Source of the DNA: Ferrimonas sp. YFM
GTDB lineage: Bacteria; Pseudomonadota; Gammaproteobacteria; Enterobacterales; Shewanellaceae
Assembly: GCF_030296015.1 (NCBI RefSeq)
Contig: NZ_AP027368.1
Location: forward strand, 1,054,001-1,118,000
Reading direction: 5' to 3'
DNA length: 64,000 bases
Shown: piece after piece, positions 39,042-49,908 of the stretch
Numbering within the stretch: the first letter of the stretch is position 1
Layout of the letters: each line of letters starts with the position of its first letter
Notes under the pieces: generated by a model
Told to the model about the DNA's origin: nothing
The model's database searches: none
Seen by the model: the letters and a program-made list of their open reading frames with translations, nothing else
Translations under genes and position numbers: made by a program

Positions 39042-39791
39042 ATGAAGATTCTGGTAAGCAATGATGACGGGGTGCATGCCCCGGGAATCCGCGCTCTGTC
39101 CGAGGCCTTGGCCTCTCTGGCAGAGGTGACGACCGTGGCACCTGACCGCAACTGTTCCGGGGCCAGCAACTCGCTGACCCTGACCAACCCGCTGCGGGTG
39201 CAGTCCATAGAGAACGGCTATCTGGCGGTGAACGGCACCCCCACCGATTGTGTGCACCTGGCGATTCGTGAGCTGATGGAAGGTGAGCCCGACCTGGTGG
39301 TGTCCGGCATCAATGCGGGCGCCAACCTGGGGGACGACACCCTCTACTCCGGCACCGTGGCCGCGGCCATGGAGGGACGCCATCTGGGGCTGCCCACCAT
39401 CGCCGTTTCTCTGGTGGGTCGTGAGCTGCGCCACTACGAGACTGCCGCTCAGTTCACCCTGAAGCTGGTCAAGCACCTGAAACAGAATCCGCTGCCCTCC
39501 AACCAGATCCTCAACATCAACGTGCCCGACCTGCCGGAAGAGGCGATTCAGGGCGTCGTGGTCACCCGCCTGGGCGCTCGTCATAAGGCGGAAGGGATGA
39601 TCCGCACCCAGGATCCCGCCGGTCGCGACATCTACTGGCTGGGACCTCCGGGTCAGCAGCAGGATGCCGGTCCGGGGACCGATTTCCATGCGGTGGCCAA
39701 CGGCTACATCTCCATCACCCCGCTGACCGTGGATCTGACGGCCCACGATCAGCTGGATGGGCTCAAGGGCTGGATGGGCGGCTTGTCATGA
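39042..39791 (+). CDS. surE: SurE, 5'/3'-nucleotidase and survival protein
   Basis: A nucleoside-monophosphate and exopolyphosphate phosphatase of 249 residues. The N-terminal [11 protein letters not shown] holds metal-binding Asp8-Asp9; [18 protein letters not shown] and [13 protein letters not shown] complete the site. ATG overlaps nothing upstream (12 bases from truD) and its end overlaps the pcm start (ATGA). Confidence 0.97.
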   Translation: MKILVSNDDGVHAPGIRALSEALASLAEVTTVAPDRNCSGASNSLTLTNPLRVQSIENGYLAVNGTPTDCVHLAIRELMEGEPDLVVSGINAGANLGDDTLYSGTVAAAMEGRHLGLPTIAVSLVGRELRHYETAAQFTLKLVKHLKQNPLPSNQILNINVPDLPEEAIQGVVVTRLGARHKAEGMIRTQDPAGRDIYWLGPPGQQQDAGPGTDFHAVANGYISITPLTVDLTAHDQLDGLKGWMGGLS

Positions 39792-40426
39792 TAGGTCAGG
39801 CCCAGGTATACGGTCAGCGACTGGCCGACCTGCTTCGGCAGGCGGGCATCCAGAATGAGCGGGTGCTGGCGGCCATCGCCAATACCCCCAGAACCTCCTT
39901 TGTGGAGGGGGCCCTGACGCAAAAGGCCTGGGAGAACACCGCGCTGCCCATAGGCCAGGGACAGACCATCTCCCAACCCTATATCGTGGCGCGCATGACT
40001 CAGGCGCTGCTGCAGGATATGCCCGAAGGGCCGGTGCTGGAGATCGGGACCGGTTCGGGCTACCAGTCGGCGATTCTGGCTCAACTGGTCCCGGAGCTCT
40101 GTTCCGTGGAGCGCATCAAGGGGCTGCAGATCAAGGCCAGGCAACGACTGAAGAAGATGGATCTGCACAACATCGCCTTTAAATATGGCGATGGCTGGCA
40201 GGGTTGGCCGGCTCGGGCCCCCTTCGCCGGGATCATTGTGACCGCCGCCGCCCGGGAACTGCCCCAGGCGTTGCTGCAGCAGATGGCTGACGGTGGCCGG
40301 ATGGTGATCCCCATAGGCGAACAGGTTCAGGTGCTGCACCTGATCACCCGCCAGGGCGATCGCTATCTGAGCGAGGTGCTCGAGGAGGTGCGTTTTGTGC
40401 CCTTGGTGGCCGGTGACACCGAGTAA
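39788..40426 (+). CDS. pcm: Pcm, protein-L-isoaspartate O-methyltransferase
   Basis: Repairs isoaspartyl residues in aged proteins. 212 residues with the SAM-binding [13 protein letters not shown] (about 78-90), [15 protein letters not shown] and [11 protein letters not shown]. Four-base ATGA overlap with surE. Its last 32 bases overlap the next gene. Confidence 0.96.
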   Translation: MIGQAQVYGQRLADLLRQAGIQNERVLAAIANTPRTSFVEGALTQKAWENTALPIGQGQTISQPYIVARMTQALLQDMPEGPVLEIGTGSGYQSAILAQLVPELCSVERIKGLQIKARQRLKKMDLHNIAFKYGDGWQGWPARAPFAGIIVTAAARELPQALLQQMADGGRMVIPIGEQVQVLHLITRQGDRYLSEVLEEVRFVPLVAGDTE

Positions 40427-40946
40427 GGAACACAGGCTGCGCCGCCGTTCTCTGGCGGCGTTTGCCTTTCTGGAGGGGCTGATTCTGCCTATCCCTGCAG
40501 AACTGGCCCTGGCGCCCATGTGTCGGCTGGAGCCCAGGCAGTGGTTTTCCCTGGCCTGCCTGACGGTGTTCTGGTCGGTGCTCGGTGGTTTGCTTGCCTA
40601 CCTGGCGGCGCGTTATGGCATGGAGGCTCTGGTGATGCCTCTGGTGCAGCGCTGGCACTATGAGGCGGAACTGACGGAGATCCTGGCACTCTATGGCCAA
40701 TGGGGAGCGGGGATACTGGCGGTGACCGGATTGACGCCACTGCCCTATAAGCTGGCCACCCTGGCGGCCGGGGCCAGCGGTGTGTCATGGCCCTTATTCC
40801 TGCTGGCGGCGACGGTGAGTCGAGCCAGCCGATATGTTTTGGTGGCCTGGGTGGCTAAGGAGACGGGCCGCCTGCCCAAGTCCTACGCCTGGCTGGGATG
40901 GTTGATACTGGGAGGATTGCTGTGCGCCATGCTGCTCGTTTTGTAA
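40395..40946 (+). CDS. YqaA/DedA-like membrane protein between pcm and nlpD
   Basis: An inner-membrane protein of the VTT/SNARE-associated (YqaA/DedA-like) group; biochemical role uncertain, perhaps lipid or membrane-homeostasis related as for DedA proteins. 183 residues with 4-5 hydrophobic segments and the group motif [18 protein letters not shown], then [14 protein letters not shown] 40395 has a full AGGAGGT five bases upstream, inside pcm; GTG 40413 is an alternative. The 3' end overlaps nlpD by 25 bases. A second paralogue lies at 54582. Confidence 0.85.
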   Translation: MCPWWPVTPSKEHRLRRRSLAAFAFLEGLILPIPAELALAPMCRLEPRQWFSLACLTVFWSVLGGLLAYLAARYGMEALVMPLVQRWHYEAELTEILALYGQWGAGILAVTGLTPLPYKLATLAAGASGVSWPLFLLAATVSRASRYVLVAWVAKETGRLPKSYAWLGWLILGGLLCAMLLVL

Positions 40947-41797
40947 GCAGATCTTTCTTTTTGCTTCTGATCTTCTCTCTGGTCGGATGCAGTTTTCAGG
41001 CTCATAAACCTGCGCCTGTGGAAAGTTTATACACAGGCAAAACCTACAAGGACAAGGCCCGCGGCAGTGTCAGTCAATCCAGGTATCAGGTAAAACCTGG
41101 GGATACCCTCTATTCCATTGCCTGGGCGTCGGGCAACGACTACAAGGATCTGGCCCGGATTAACAAGCTGCCATCGCCCTATACAATCCGGGTCGGGCAG
41201 TGGCTTGATTTGCGATCGGTCAAAAAATCAGCAGCAACCACCTCCAGCACCAGAAAACCAGCAAAAACAACTGCGAATGCCAGTCGATCCACATCAAGCT
41301 CTGTCAGATCGCCGAAACAAAAAGAAAACACTAAATCTGTTGATCCCAAAAATTCTCAGGAGTATGCTTCAACAAGAAGCTCACAAAATATTAACAGGTC
41401 ATTAAACTCTTCATTGCCGAAGAAAGTGTCCAAGTGGCGCTGGCCAGCCTCAGGAAAGGTGGTGGCCCGTTACTCCGACTCCGCTCAGGGGCAAAAGGGG
41501 TTGAATATCGCTTCCAGGGAGGGGGCGCCTGTTGTAGCTTCAGCCGAGGGCCGGGTGGTGTACGCCGGAAGTGCTCTCAGGGGATACGGCAAGTTGATCA
41601 TCATTAAACACAGTGACGATTACCTGAGTGCCTATGCCCACAACAGAAAAATACTCGTAAAAGAGAAACAGGCAGTAAAAGCAGGTCAGCAGATCGCCGA
41701 AATGGGAAGTACAGACAGCGATCGGGTGATGTTGCACTTCGAGATCCGTTACCGGGGTAAGTCGGTGGATCCGGAGCGTTATCTGCCGAAGAAGTAA
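40922..41797 (+). CDS. nlpD: NlpD, LysM/LytM lipoprotein (amidase activator)
   Basis: An envelope lipoprotein that activates the AmiC amidase for septal splitting. GTG 40922 with GGAGG at 40911-40915 gives 291 residues: lipobox LVGC (Cys23), LysM (about 54-97; YQVKPGDTLYSIAW), a Ser/Thr/Lys-rich linker (about 100-170), and a LytM domain (about 175-285). The LytM metal site is incomplete: GLNIASREG replaces the HxxxD-type motif, while LHFEIR remains. This fits the non-catalytic NlpD type. The linker uses more A/T than its neighbours. Confidence 0.93.
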   Translation: MRHAARFVSRSFFLLLIFSLVGCSFQAHKPAPVESLYTGKTYKDKARGSVSQSRYQVKPGDTLYSIAWASGNDYKDLARINKLPSPYTIRVGQWLDLRSVKKSAATTSSTRKPAKTTANASRSTSSSVRSPKQKENTKSVDPKNSQEYASTRSSQNINRSLNSSLPKKVSKWRWPASGKVVARYSDSAQGQKGLNIASREGAPVVASAEGRVVYAGSALRGYGKLIIIKHSDDYLSAYAHNRKILVKEKQAVKAGQQIAEMGSTDSDRVMLHFEIRYRGKSVDPERYLPKK

Positions 41798-41882
41798 TCT
41801 TTCTTGAAGGGACGTCAAGGTATATGGAGGCTTTACCGTGAAGTAATCATCAGTGGTTTGGGACAAATTGGGAGACTGGCCA

Positions 41883-42872
41883 ATGAGTCGAAATATCAAG
41901 CAATACAGCAGTGCTGCCGTAGATCTGAACAGGGAAGAAGCAGTTTTGGGGACTGATTCCAACCGGGCAACTTCAGGCAAGCGAAAGGCAGCGAAAGAGT
42001 CCGCAGTAGATCAACTGGTTCAGGATGATCTGCAGAAAAATCTCGATGCCACTCAGTTGTATCTGAGTGAGATCGGATTCTCACCCTTGCTCACCGCCGA
42101 GGAGGAGGTCTATTACGCTCGCCGTGCCCAGCGTGATTGTGCCAAATCCCGTAACCGGATGATCGAAAGTAATCTGCGTCTGGTGGTGAAGATCGCCCGC
42201 CGGTACAACAATCGGGGTCTGGCCCTACTCGACTTGATCGAAGAGGGTAACCTGGGACTGATCCGCGCCGTGGAGAAGTTCGACCCGGAGCGTGGATTCC
42301 GTTTCTCTACCTACGCGACCTGGTGGATCCGTCAGACCATCGAGCGCGCCATCATGAACCAGACCCGTACCATACGTCTGCCCATTCATGTGGTGAAAGA
42401 GCTCAACGTCTACCTGCGCACCGCCCGTGAACTGGCCCACAGCCTGGATCACGAGCCCACCGCAGACGAGATCGCCGCCAAACTGGACAAGCCGGTTGAG
42501 GATGTGAGCAAGATGCTGAAGCTGAACGAGAAGATCAGCTCGGTGGACACGCCCATCGGTGGTGACTCCGACAAGGCTCTGCTGGACATCATTGCAGACG
42601 ACGATAGCTCTGGTCCCGAATCCAAGGTGCAGGAAGACGACATCCAGGACTCGGTGGTCCGCTGGCTTGATGAGCTTAACTCCAAGCAGCGCGAAGTACT
42701 GGCTCGCCGCTTTGGACTGCTGGGCTATGAGCCCTCCACCCTGGAAGACGTGGGGCGGGAGATTGGTCTGACCCGAGAGCGGGTTCGTCAGATTCAGGTT
42801 GAAGCCCTGCGTCGCCTCAAGGATCTGCTGGGATCCCAGGGACTCTCCAGTGAGGCGCTGTTCCGTCCCTGA
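41883..42872 (+). CDS. rpoS: RpoS, stationary-phase sigma factor (sigma-38)
   Basis: 329 residues (E. coli 330). Conserved regions: 1.2 ([18 protein letters not shown]), 2 ([27 protein letters not shown], then [17 protein letters not shown]), 3 ([19 protein letters not shown]) and 4 ([20 protein letters not shown]). ATG 41883 is chosen over an in-frame ATG at 41853 from the MSxN-type start of homologues and GGGAGA upstream. As in E. coli, promoters for rpoS probably lie within nlpD. Confidence 0.97.
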   Translation: MSRNIKQYSSAAVDLNREEAVLGTDSNRATSGKRKAAKESAVDQLVQDDLQKNLDATQLYLSEIGFSPLLTAEEEVYYARRAQRDCAKSRNRMIESNLRLVVKIARRYNNRGLALLDLIEEGNLGLIRAVEKFDPERGFRFSTYATWWIRQTIERAIMNQTRTIRLPIHVVKELNVYLRTARELAHSLDHEPTADEIAAKLDKPVEDVSKMLKLNEKISSVDTPIGGDSDKALLDIIADDDSSGPESKVQEDDIQDSVVRWLDELNSKQREVLARRFGLLGYEPSTLEDVGREIGLTRERVRQIQVEALRRLKDLLGSQGLSSEALFRP

Positions 42873-42896
42873 TTCTGTCATTTGTTAGCGCAATGA

Positions 42897-42926
42897 AAAA
42901 CGCGGCCACTGGGCCGCGTTTTCTTT
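42897..42926 (+). terminator. Bidirectional terminator between rpoS and mutS
   Basis: Perfect 11-bp stem AAAACGCGGCC/GGCCGCGTTTT with loop ACTG. TTTTCTTTT follows on the + strand, and the A-run (42896-42900) gives a U-tract on the - strand for mutS, which ends 12 bases away. Confidence 0.92.
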
Positions 42927-42938
42927 TGTCGCTCTGGC

Positions 42939-45500
42939 TTACAGCATCGCCTTGAGTCGGTAGATCAGATCCTGGGCCTGGCGGGGGCTGAGGTTATCCG
43001 GGTCGCTCTGCTCCAGCATCTCCAGGGCCGGGTGGGGTTCCGGCTCCGCCGGACTGATGGCCAGAGAGAGCTGGGGTTCAGCCTGAGCCTGGCCCAGCTG
43101 TTCCAGTTGAGCCAGCTTGTGCTTGGCCTGGCGAATCACCCCTTGAGGCACGCCCGCCAGGGCGGCCACCTGCAAGCCATAACTGCGGCTCGCCGGCCCC
43201 TCCTGCACCGCGTGCATAAAGGCGATGGTGTCCCCATGCTCCACCGCATCCAGATGGACATTGACCGCTTCTGCGTGTTGCTCTGGTAGCTGGGTCAGCT
43301 CGAAGTAGTGGGTGGCGAACAGAGTCAGGGACTGACTCTTTCGGGTCAGGAACTCCGCCGCCGCCCAGGCCAGGGACAGGCCATCGTAGGTGGAGGTGCC
43401 GCGGCCAATCTCATCCATCAGCACCAGGCTGCGTTCACTGGCGTTGTTGAGAATGTTGGCGGTTTCGGTCATCTCAACCATGAAGGTGGAGCGTCCGGAC
43501 GCCAGATCGTCCGAGGCGCCGATGCGGGTAAAGATCCGATCCAAACGGCCAATCTCGGCGCTGTCGGCCGGCACAAAGCAGCCGATGTGCGCCATCAGGG
43601 CAATGAGGGCCGTCTGCCTCATGTAGGTCGACTTACCCCCCATGTTGGGGCCGGTGAGCACCAGCATGCGGCGAGAGGGACACAGGGAGACCGGGTTGGC
43701 GATAAAGGGCTCCTTCATCACCTGCTCCACCACGGGGTGACGGCCACCGCGGATCTCGATGCCGATAGAGTCACTCAGAGTCGGGCGGCAGTAGTTCAGA
43801 GCCTCGGCCCTATCGGCGAAGGTCTGCAGCACATCCAGCTCGGCGCAGGCAAAGCCGAACATCTGCAGCTCGGCCAGCTTGGGCATCAGCAGGTCGAACA
43901 GCTCCTCATACAGCTGTTTCTCCAGGGCCAGGGCCTTGCCCTGACTGGTGAGCACCTTGTCCTCGTGCTCCTTGAGCTCGGGGATGATAAAGCGCTCGGC
44001 ATTCTTCAGGGTCTGGCGGCGGATGTAGCTGGCCGGCACCAGGGCCGACTGGGCTTTGGACACTTCGATGAAGTAGCCGTGCACCTTGTTGTACCCCACC
44101 TTGAGGGTGGCGATGCCGGTGACCTCTTTCTCCCGGGCTTCCAGCTCAGCCAGATAGTCTGTGGCTCCCTGGGACAGATCTCGCCAGTAGTCCAGATCGC
44201 TGTTGTAGCCCGGCGCGATCACGCCGCCGTCGCGAATGAGCACCGGCGGATTGTCGATGATGGCTCGCTCCAGCAGCGCCAGCTCTTCGGGAAACTCCCC
44301 CAGCTGTTGGGTCAGGGCATTCAGCCGTGAAGACTGGCACTGGCCCAGGGTGTCTTTCAGCTCCGGCAGCACCCTCATCGCCTGACGCAGCCGGGTAAAG
44401 TCTCGGGGACGGGCGCTGCGCAGGGCCAGGCGTGCCAGTACCCGCTCGATATCGCCAATCTCCTTGAGCAGATCGATAAGGTCGGCGCTCAGCCCCAGCT
44501 CCACGAGTTCCGCCACCGCATCCAGGCGCTGATTCAGGGTGTCGCGGCAGGTCAGCGGCTGGTGGATCCAGCGCTGCAACTGACGGGAACCCATGGCGGT
44601 GGCGCTGGCGTCCAGCACCGACGCCAGGGTGTTGTCATGGCCGCCACTGAGGTTTCGGGTCAGCTCCAGATTGCGCCGGGTGGCGGCATCCAGCACGATG
44701 CCCTCATCGGAGAGATGGCGGCCGATGCTGCGGATGTGGGGCAGGGCGGTACGCTGGGTGTCCTTGACGTATTGAAGCAGACAACCGGCGGCGCACAGGC
44801 CCAGGTTGGCGTCCTCCACCCCAAACCCGGCCAGATCCCGGGTACCGAACTGCTCGGTCAGCTGCTTGCGGGCGGTGGCCAGGTCAAACTCCCATTCGGG
44901 CCGGCGGCGCAGCCCCTTGAGATCCTCCACCAGGTGCATTGCCATCAGCGATTCGCAGTAGAGCAGTTCCACCGGCGCCACCCGTTGCAGCTCGGCGGCC
45001 AGGCTCTCTTCATCGTTCAGCTCATTGAGGAAGAACCGGCCGGAGGTGAGATCCAAAGTGGCAAAGCCAAAACGGCCCTGGTGTTCATACAGGGCGGCCA
45101 CCAGGTTATCGCGACGCTCGGTCAGTAGAGCTTCGTCGGTCACCGTGCCCGGGGTGACGATGCGCACCACTTTGCGCTCCACCGGGCCCTTGCTGGTGGC
45201 CGGATCGCCCACCTGCTCACAGATCGCCACCGATTCACCCATCTGCACCAGCCTGGCCAGATAGCCCTCAACCGCATGGTAGGGAACGCCGGCCATGGGG
45301 ATGGGATCGCCGCCGCTCTTGCCGCGGGCGGTCAGGGTGATGTCCAGCAGAGCCGCAGTGCGCTTGGCATCGTCATAGAAGAGTTCATAGAAGTCGCCCA
45401 TGCGATAGAACAGGATCACATCCTGATGCTGGGCTTTGAGAGTCAGGTACTGCTGCATCATCGGCGTGTGATGCGCTAGGGCGTCGGACTGGGGGCTCAC
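42939..45500 (-). CDS. mutS: MutS, DNA mismatch recognition ATPase
   Basis: Recognises mismatches and recruits MutL. GTG 45500 (AGGAA upstream) gives 853 residues, the E. coli length; longer frames to 45539 lack support. The N-terminal domain has the mismatch-wedge motif [11 protein letters not shown]. The ABC-type ATPase has Walker [10 protein letters not shown] (near 613) and the Walker B/signature region [16 protein letters not shown]. It is inverted relative to rpoS and recA. Confidence 0.97.
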   Translation of the reverse strand: MSPQSDALAHHTPMMQQYLTLKAQHQDVILFYRMGDFYELFYDDAKRTAALLDITLTARGKSGGDPIPMAGVPYHAVEGYLARLVQMGESVAICEQVGDPATSKGPVERKVVRIVTPGTVTDEALLTERRDNLVAALYEHQGRFGFATLDLTSGRFFLNELNDEESLAAELQRVAPVELLYCESLMAMHLVEDLKGLRRRPEWEFDLATARKQLTEQFGTRDLAGFGVEDANLGLCAAGCLLQYVKDTQRTALPHIRSIGRHLSDEGIVLDAATRRNLELTRNLSGGHDNTLASVLDASATAMGSRQLQRWIHQPLTCRDTLNQRLDAVAELVELGLSADLIDLLKEIGDIERVLARLALRSARPRDFTRLRQAMRVLPELKDTLGQCQSSRLNALTQQLGEFPEELALLERAIIDNPPVLIRDGGVIAPGYNSDLDYWRDLSQGATDYLAELEAREKEVTGIATLKVGYNKVHGYFIEVSKAQSALVPASYIRRQTLKNAERFIIPELKEHEDKVLTSQGKALALEKQLYEELFDLLMPKLAELQMFGFACAELDVLQTFADRAEALNYCRPTLSDSIGIEIRGGRHPVVEQVMKEPFIANPVSLCPSRRMLVLTGPNMGGKSTYMRQTALIALMAHIGCFVPADSAEIGRLDRIFTRIGASDDLASGRSTFMVEMTETANILNNASERSLVLMDEIGRGTSTYDGLSLAWAAAEFLTRKSQSLTLFATHYFELTQLPEQHAEAVNVHLDAVEHGDTIAFMHAVQEGPASRSYGLQVAALAGVPQGVIRQAKHKLAQLEQLGQAQAEPQLSLAISPAEPEPHPALEMLEQSDPDNLSPRQAQDLIYRLKAML

Positions 45501-45578
45501 GAGTTTCCTGCTGGGCAAAATCGACAAAGCCGTTATCATACCCCGGATCGAAAAACGCCTCCATACAGTAAACAGGGG

Positions 45579-45606
45579 TTGATACTGTATGACTATACAG
45601 TATACT
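45579..45606 (+). promoter_or_regulatory. recA promoter with LexA (SOS) box
   Basis: TTGATA (45579-45584) and TATACT (45601-45606) are 16 bases apart. Between and over them lies TACTGT-N8-ACAGTA (45583-45602), a near-consensus gammaproteobacterial LexA site. A half-like CATACAGTA (45572-45580) lies just upstream. Strong SOS control of recA(-recX) is expected. Confidence 0.92.
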
Positions 45607-45655
45607 GACCCCAGTTAAAGATAACGCCTCATCCAATTTCAGAGTGGAGCTAGCA

Positions 45656-46696
45656 ATGGACAACAACAAACAGCGGGCATTGGCCGCTGCCCTGGGACAG
45701 ATTGAAAAGCAGTTTGGAAAAGGCTCTATCATGCGCCTGGGTGATGCCACTGCCATGGACATTGAGGCCATCTCCACCGGTTCTCTGGGCCTGGATGTGG
45801 CTCTGGGTATTGGCGGTCTGCCCGCCGGTCGTGTTGTTGAGATCTACGGTCCTGAATCTTCCGGTAAGACCACCCTGACTCTGCAGGTGATCGCCGAAGC
45901 TCAGAAGATGGGCAAGACCTGTGCCTTCGTGGATGCTGAACACGCCCTGGACCCCATCTATGCCGAGAAGCTGGGTGTGAACGTGCAGGAGCTGCTGGTG
46001 TCCCAGCCCGATACCGGTGAACAGGCTCTGGAGATCTGCGACATGCTGGTGCGCTCCGGCGCCGTGGACGTGGTGATCGTCGACTCCGTGGCCGCATTGA
46101 CGCCCAAGGCGGAGATCGAAGGCGAGATGGGTGACTCTCACGTGGGTCTGCAAGCCCGTCTGATGTCTCAGGCCCTGCGTAAGCTGACCGCTAACATCAA
46201 GCGTTCCAACACCCTGTGTATCTTCATCAACCAGATCCGGATGAAGATCGGTGTGATGTTCGGTAACCCTGAAACCACCACTGGTGGTAACGCCCTGAAG
46301 TTCTACGCCTCCGTGCGTCTGGATATTCGCCGCACCGGTGCCATCAAAGATGGTGACGAGGTGGTGGGTAACGAAACTCGGGTCAAGGTAGTGAAGAACA
46401 AGGTGGCACCTCCGTTCAAACAGGCCGAGTTCCAGATCCTCTACGGTGAGGGTTCCTCCAAAGAGGGTGAGCTCATCGATCTCGGTGTGAAGCACAAGCT
46501 GGTGGAGAAATCCGGCGCCTGGTACAGCTACAAGGGCGAGAAGATTGGTCAGGGTAAAGCGAACTGCATCCGCTTCCTCAAGGAAAACGTGGCCATCGCC
46601 GAAGAGATCGAGTCCCAGCTGCGTGCCATGCTGCTGGTGAAGGCCGAGCCCCAGGCCGACGAGTTTGACCCTGCTAAAGAGGGTGAGGAAGCCTGA
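45656..46696 (+). CDS. recA: RecA recombinase
   Basis: Strand-exchange protein and SOS co-protease, 346 residues. Walker A GPESSGKT (65-72), Walker [13 protein letters not shown], loop L1 [18 protein letters not shown] and L2 [23 protein letters not shown] 45656 with GGAG six bases upstream. The C-terminal tail is acidic. Its stop overlaps the probable recX start (CTGA). Confidence 0.98.
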   Translation: MDNNKQRALAAALGQIEKQFGKGSIMRLGDATAMDIEAISTGSLGLDVALGIGGLPAGRVVEIYGPESSGKTTLTLQVIAEAQKMGKTCAFVDAEHALDPIYAEKLGVNVQELLVSQPDTGEQALEICDMLVRSGAVDVVIVDSVAALTPKAEIEGEMGDSHVGLQARLMSQALRKLTANIKRSNTLCIFINQIRMKIGVMFGNPETTTGGNALKFYASVRLDIRRTGAIKDGDEVVGNETRVKVVKNKVAPPFKQAEFQILYGEGSSKEGELIDLGVKHKLVEKSGAWYSYKGEKIGQGKANCIRFLKENVAIAEEIESQLRAMLLVKAEPQADEFDPAKEGEEA

Positions 46697-47145
46697 GCCA
46701 GGCCGACCTCAAACAGGCGGCTCTGAATCTGCTGAGCCGCCGGGATCACGCCAAAGCCGAGCTGAAGCAAAAACTGCGTCAGCGCGGCTTTGATCTTTCT
46801 GGCAGCGACGAACTCTTCCTCCAGCTGGAGGAGTGGGGCTATCTGGATGAGGCGCGCTTTGCCCTCTCTTACGCCCGCAGTCGTGCCCTTCGTGGTCAGG
46901 GGCCTGCCAAGGTGAGGCAGGAGCTGCGTCAGCGGGGCCTTTCCTCTTCCCTGATTACTCAGGCCATAGATCAGGAGGAGCTGGATTGGTGGCAGTGTTG
47001 CCTGGAGCTGGCACAACGACGCTTCGACGCCCAGCAGCTGGCCGACTACAGCGCCCGTCAGAAGGCGTGGCGCTTCCTCACCGGCCGTGGCTTTGACCGC
47101 GACCAGATACACTACGCCTTCGAGGAGCTTTCCCGAAGCGAGTAA
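46693..47145 (+). CDS. recX: RecX, regulator of RecA (probable CTG start)
   Basis: A three-helix-repeat modulator of RecA filaments, about 150 residues. The frame opens after a stop at 46684-46686 and contains no ATG, GTG or TTG before GTG 46912, which lies in mid-domain. The RecX-like sequence starts at once: [56 protein letters not shown] 46693 overlaps the recA stop (CTGA) and has AGAGGG and GAGG upstream. Start from GTG 46912 would leave only the last 77 residues and remove the first helical repeat. Confidence 0.85.
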   Translation: MSQADLKQAALNLLSRRDHAKAELKQKLRQRGFDLSGSDELFLQLEEWGYLDEARFALSYARSRALRGQGPAKVRQELRQRGLSSSLITQAIDQEELDWWQCCLELAQRRFDAQQLADYSARQKAWRFLTGRGFDRDQIHYAFEELSRSE

Positions 47146-47194
47146 TTTTCCCTTAATTCCCCCATATCGCTGGTTTGCCCGGCCCTGTTACGGA

Positions 47195-47250
47195 TATAAT
47201 CACCCGTTTGAACAGGCAGCGCTGCCAAGCCGATGGACAGTGCGCTGCCT
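47195..47250 (+). promoter_or_regulatory. alaS promoter region with palindromes
   Basis: A perfect TATAAT (47195-47200; only a poor -35) is followed at +8 to +20 by the palindrome GGCAGCGCTGCC (47215-47226). The same arm can instead pair AGGCAGCGC (47214-47222) with GCGCTGCCT (47242-47250). E. coli AlaRS is known to repress its own transcription at a palindrome around the start site, so a similar operator is plausible here. Confidence 0.45.
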
Positions 47251-47283
47251 CAACCCAGATACAACTCTTTTCAGGATGACCGC

Positions 47284-49905
47284 ATGCGTATGACCACTGC
47301 TGAAATTCGGGAAGCTTTCCTGGAATATTTCCGCACTCAGAACCACGAAGTAGTGGAGTCCAGCTCCCTGGTTCCTCATAACGATCCCACTCTGCTGTTT
47401 ACCAATGCGGGGATGAACCAGTTCAAGGACGTCTTCCTCGGCGCAGAGCAGCGCAACTACTCCCGTGCCACCACATCCCAGCGTTGTGTGCGCGCCGGTG
47501 GTAAGCATAACGACCTGGAAAACGTGGGTTACACCGCCCGTCACCACACCTTCTTCGAGATGCTGGGTAACTTCAGCTTTGGTGACTACTTCAAGCGTGA
47601 TGCCATCAACTTCGCCTGGAACTTCCTCACCAAGGAGTTGAAGCTGCCCAAGGAGAAGCTGTGCGTCACCATCTATGAGTCCGATGATGAAGCCTATGAG
47701 ATCTGGCTGAAGGAGATCGGCGTACCTGCCGAGTCCATCATCCGCATCGGTGACAACAAGGGCGCCCCTTACGCCTCTGACAACTTCTGGCAGATGGGCG
47801 ACACCGGCCCATGCGGCCCCTGTACCGAGATCTTCTACGACCACGGCGACCACATCTGGGGTGGCCGTCCCGGTACCCCGGAAGAGGATGGGGATCGCTT
47901 CATCGAGATCTGGAACATCGTATTCATGCAGTACAACCGTCAGGCTGACGGCACCATGGAACCTCTGCCCAAGCCCTCTGTGGATACCGGCATGGGCCTG
48001 GAGCGTATTGCTGCCATCATGCAGGGCGTGCACTCCAACTATGAGATTGACCTGTTCCAGTCGCTGATCAAGCAGGCGGCCCAGCTGCTGTCCGTAGAGG
48101 ATCTGGAGAACAACTCCCTCAAGGTGATCGCCGATCACATCCGCTCCTGTGCCTTCCTGATTGCCGATGGCGTGATGCCCTCCAACGAAGGCCGTGGCTA
48201 TGTGTTGCGCCGCATCATTCGTCGTGCCGTGCGTCACGGTCACAAACTGGGTGCCCGTCAGCCTTTCTTCCACCGTCTGGCCCCTAAGCTGGCTGAGCTG
48301 ATGGGCGCCGCCTACGATGAGCTCAATACCCAGATGCCGGTCATCTCCAAGGTTCTGAAAACCGAAGAGGAGCAGTTCCTGCGTACCGTGGACCGCGGCC
48401 TGGCTCTGCTGGAGGATGTGCTGGAGAACCTGGAAGGGGACACCATTCCTGGTGCCAAGGTGTTCGAACTCTATGACACCTACGGTTTCCCGGCGGACCT
48501 GACCGCCGACATCGCCCGTGAGCGCGACATGAAGATCGACCAGGAGGGCTTCGATGCCGCCATGGCCGAGCAGCGTAAGCGTGCCCAGCAGGCCAGCAAG
48601 TTCGGCATGGACTACAACGAAGTGCTGCGCATCGACAGTGACACCGAGTTCAGCGGTTACACCCTCAACGAGCAGGCGGCCAAGGTTGTGGCCATCTACA
48701 AAGAGGGCGAGTCCGTCGAGCAGCTGCTGGAAGGGGAAGAGGGCCAGGTGATTCTGGACACCACCCCCTTCTACGCCGAAAGCGGTGGTCAGGTGGGCGA
48801 CTCCGGTGAACTGATGATGGCCAACGGCGCCTTCACCGTGAAGGATACCCGCAAGGCGGGCAACGCCATTGTTCATGTGGGCTATGTGTCCGGGGGAGAA
48901 ATTCACGTCGGTGAAGAGCTGACTGCCACCATCGACAGCCATCGTCGTCAGGCGATCAAGCTGAACCACACCGCCACCCACCTGCTGCACGCCGCCCTGC
49001 GCAAGGTGCTGGGTGACCACGTGACCCAGAAAGGTTCTCTGGTCAACGCAGAAGGCCTGCGCTTCGACTTCAGCCACTTCGAAGGGGTCAGCATCAAGGC
49101 GCTGCGCACCGTTGAGAAGATGGTGAACGATCAGATCCGCGCCAACAACGAAGTGGCCACCCGACTGATGAACATCGACGATGCCAAGTCCGCCGGTGCC
49201 ATGGCCCTGTTTGGTGAGAAGTACGACGACGAAGTACGGGTCGTGAACATGGGTGAGTTCTCCACCGAGCTCTGTGGTGGTACCCACGTTAACCGCACTG
49301 GTGACATCGGCTTCTTCAAGATCATCTCCGAAGGCGGCATTGCCGCAGGTGTGCGTCGTATTGAAGCCCTGACCGGCCAGGTGGCCATCGATGCCATGCA
49401 TCAGCTGGGCGAACAGCTGGAAGGCCTGGCGACCATGGTCAAGAGTGACACCACCAACCTGGGCGAACGTGTTCGCACCCTGGTGGAGCGCAGCCGTTGG
49501 CTGGAGAAGGAGGTCGATCGCCTCAACGCCAAGCTGACCGCTCAGGCCGGCGCGTCTCTGGCGGACAACGCCGTTGAGATCAACGGCACCAAGGTAATTG
49601 TGGCCAACCTGGAAGGGGCTGAGCCCAAATCCCTGCGTGACACCCTGGATCAGCTGAAGAACAAGCTGGGCAGCGGCATTGTGGTTCTGGCAACCGCCAA
49701 GGACGACAAGGTCAGCCTGATTGCCGGCGTGACCAAGGATCTCACCGGTCAGGTGAAATCCGGTGAGCTGGTGAACATGGTGGCTCAGCAGGTTGGAGGT
49801 AAAGGCGGTGGTCGTCCTGACATGGCTCAGGCTGGCGGAACCGACGTAACTGCTCTGCCGGCTGCTCTGGCGAGCGTGAACGACTGGCTGGCGCAGCGGC
49901 TGTAA
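47284..49905 (+). CDS. alaS: AlaS, alanyl-tRNA synthetase
   Basis: Class II synthetase of 873 residues. Catalytic core with [21 protein letters not shown] and the class II motif 2/3 regions (about 1-440), the editing domain with zinc motifs [11 protein letters not shown] and [13 protein letters not shown], and the C-Ala domain ending [18 protein letters not shown] 47284 has AGGA seven bases upstream; ATG 47290 is possible; the longer frame to 47233 is unsupported. lysC follows after three bases. Confidence 0.97.
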   Translation: MRMTTAEIREAFLEYFRTQNHEVVESSSLVPHNDPTLLFTNAGMNQFKDVFLGAEQRNYSRATTSQRCVRAGGKHNDLENVGYTARHHTFFEMLGNFSFGDYFKRDAINFAWNFLTKELKLPKEKLCVTIYESDDEAYEIWLKEIGVPAESIIRIGDNKGAPYASDNFWQMGDTGPCGPCTEIFYDHGDHIWGGRPGTPEEDGDRFIEIWNIVFMQYNRQADGTMEPLPKPSVDTGMGLERIAAIMQGVHSNYEIDLFQSLIKQAAQLLSVEDLENNSLKVIADHIRSCAFLIADGVMPSNEGRGYVLRRIIRRAVRHGHKLGARQPFFHRLAPKLAELMGAAYDELNTQMPVISKVLKTEEEQFLRTVDRGLALLEDVLENLEGDTIPGAKVFELYDTYGFPADLTADIARERDMKIDQEGFDAAMAEQRKRAQQASKFGMDYNEVLRIDSDTEFSGYTLNEQAAKVVAIYKEGESVEQLLEGEEGQVILDTTPFYAESGGQVGDSGELMMANGAFTVKDTRKAGNAIVHVGYVSGGEIHVGEELTATIDSHRRQAIKLNHTATHLLHAALRKVLGDHVTQKGSLVNAEGLRFDFSHFEGVSIKALRTVEKMVNDQIRANNEVATRLMNIDDAKSAGAMALFGEKYDDEVRVVNMGEFSTELCGGTHVNRTGDIGFFKIISEGGIAAGVRRIEALTGQVAIDAMHQLGEQLEGLATMVKSDTTNLGERVRTLVERSRWLEKEVDRLNAKLTAQAGASLADNAVEINGTKVIVANLEGAEPKSLRDTLDQLKNKLGSGIVVLATAKDDKVSLIAGVTKDLTGQVKSGELVNMVAQQVGGKGGGRPDMAQAGGTDVTALPAALASVNDWLAQRL

Positions 49906-49908
49906 TCA

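Noticed and set aside
46912-47145. A 77-residue recX starting at GTG 46912
   Set aside because: It would remove the N-terminal RecX repeat even though the same frame upstream encodes it intact right back to the recA stop.
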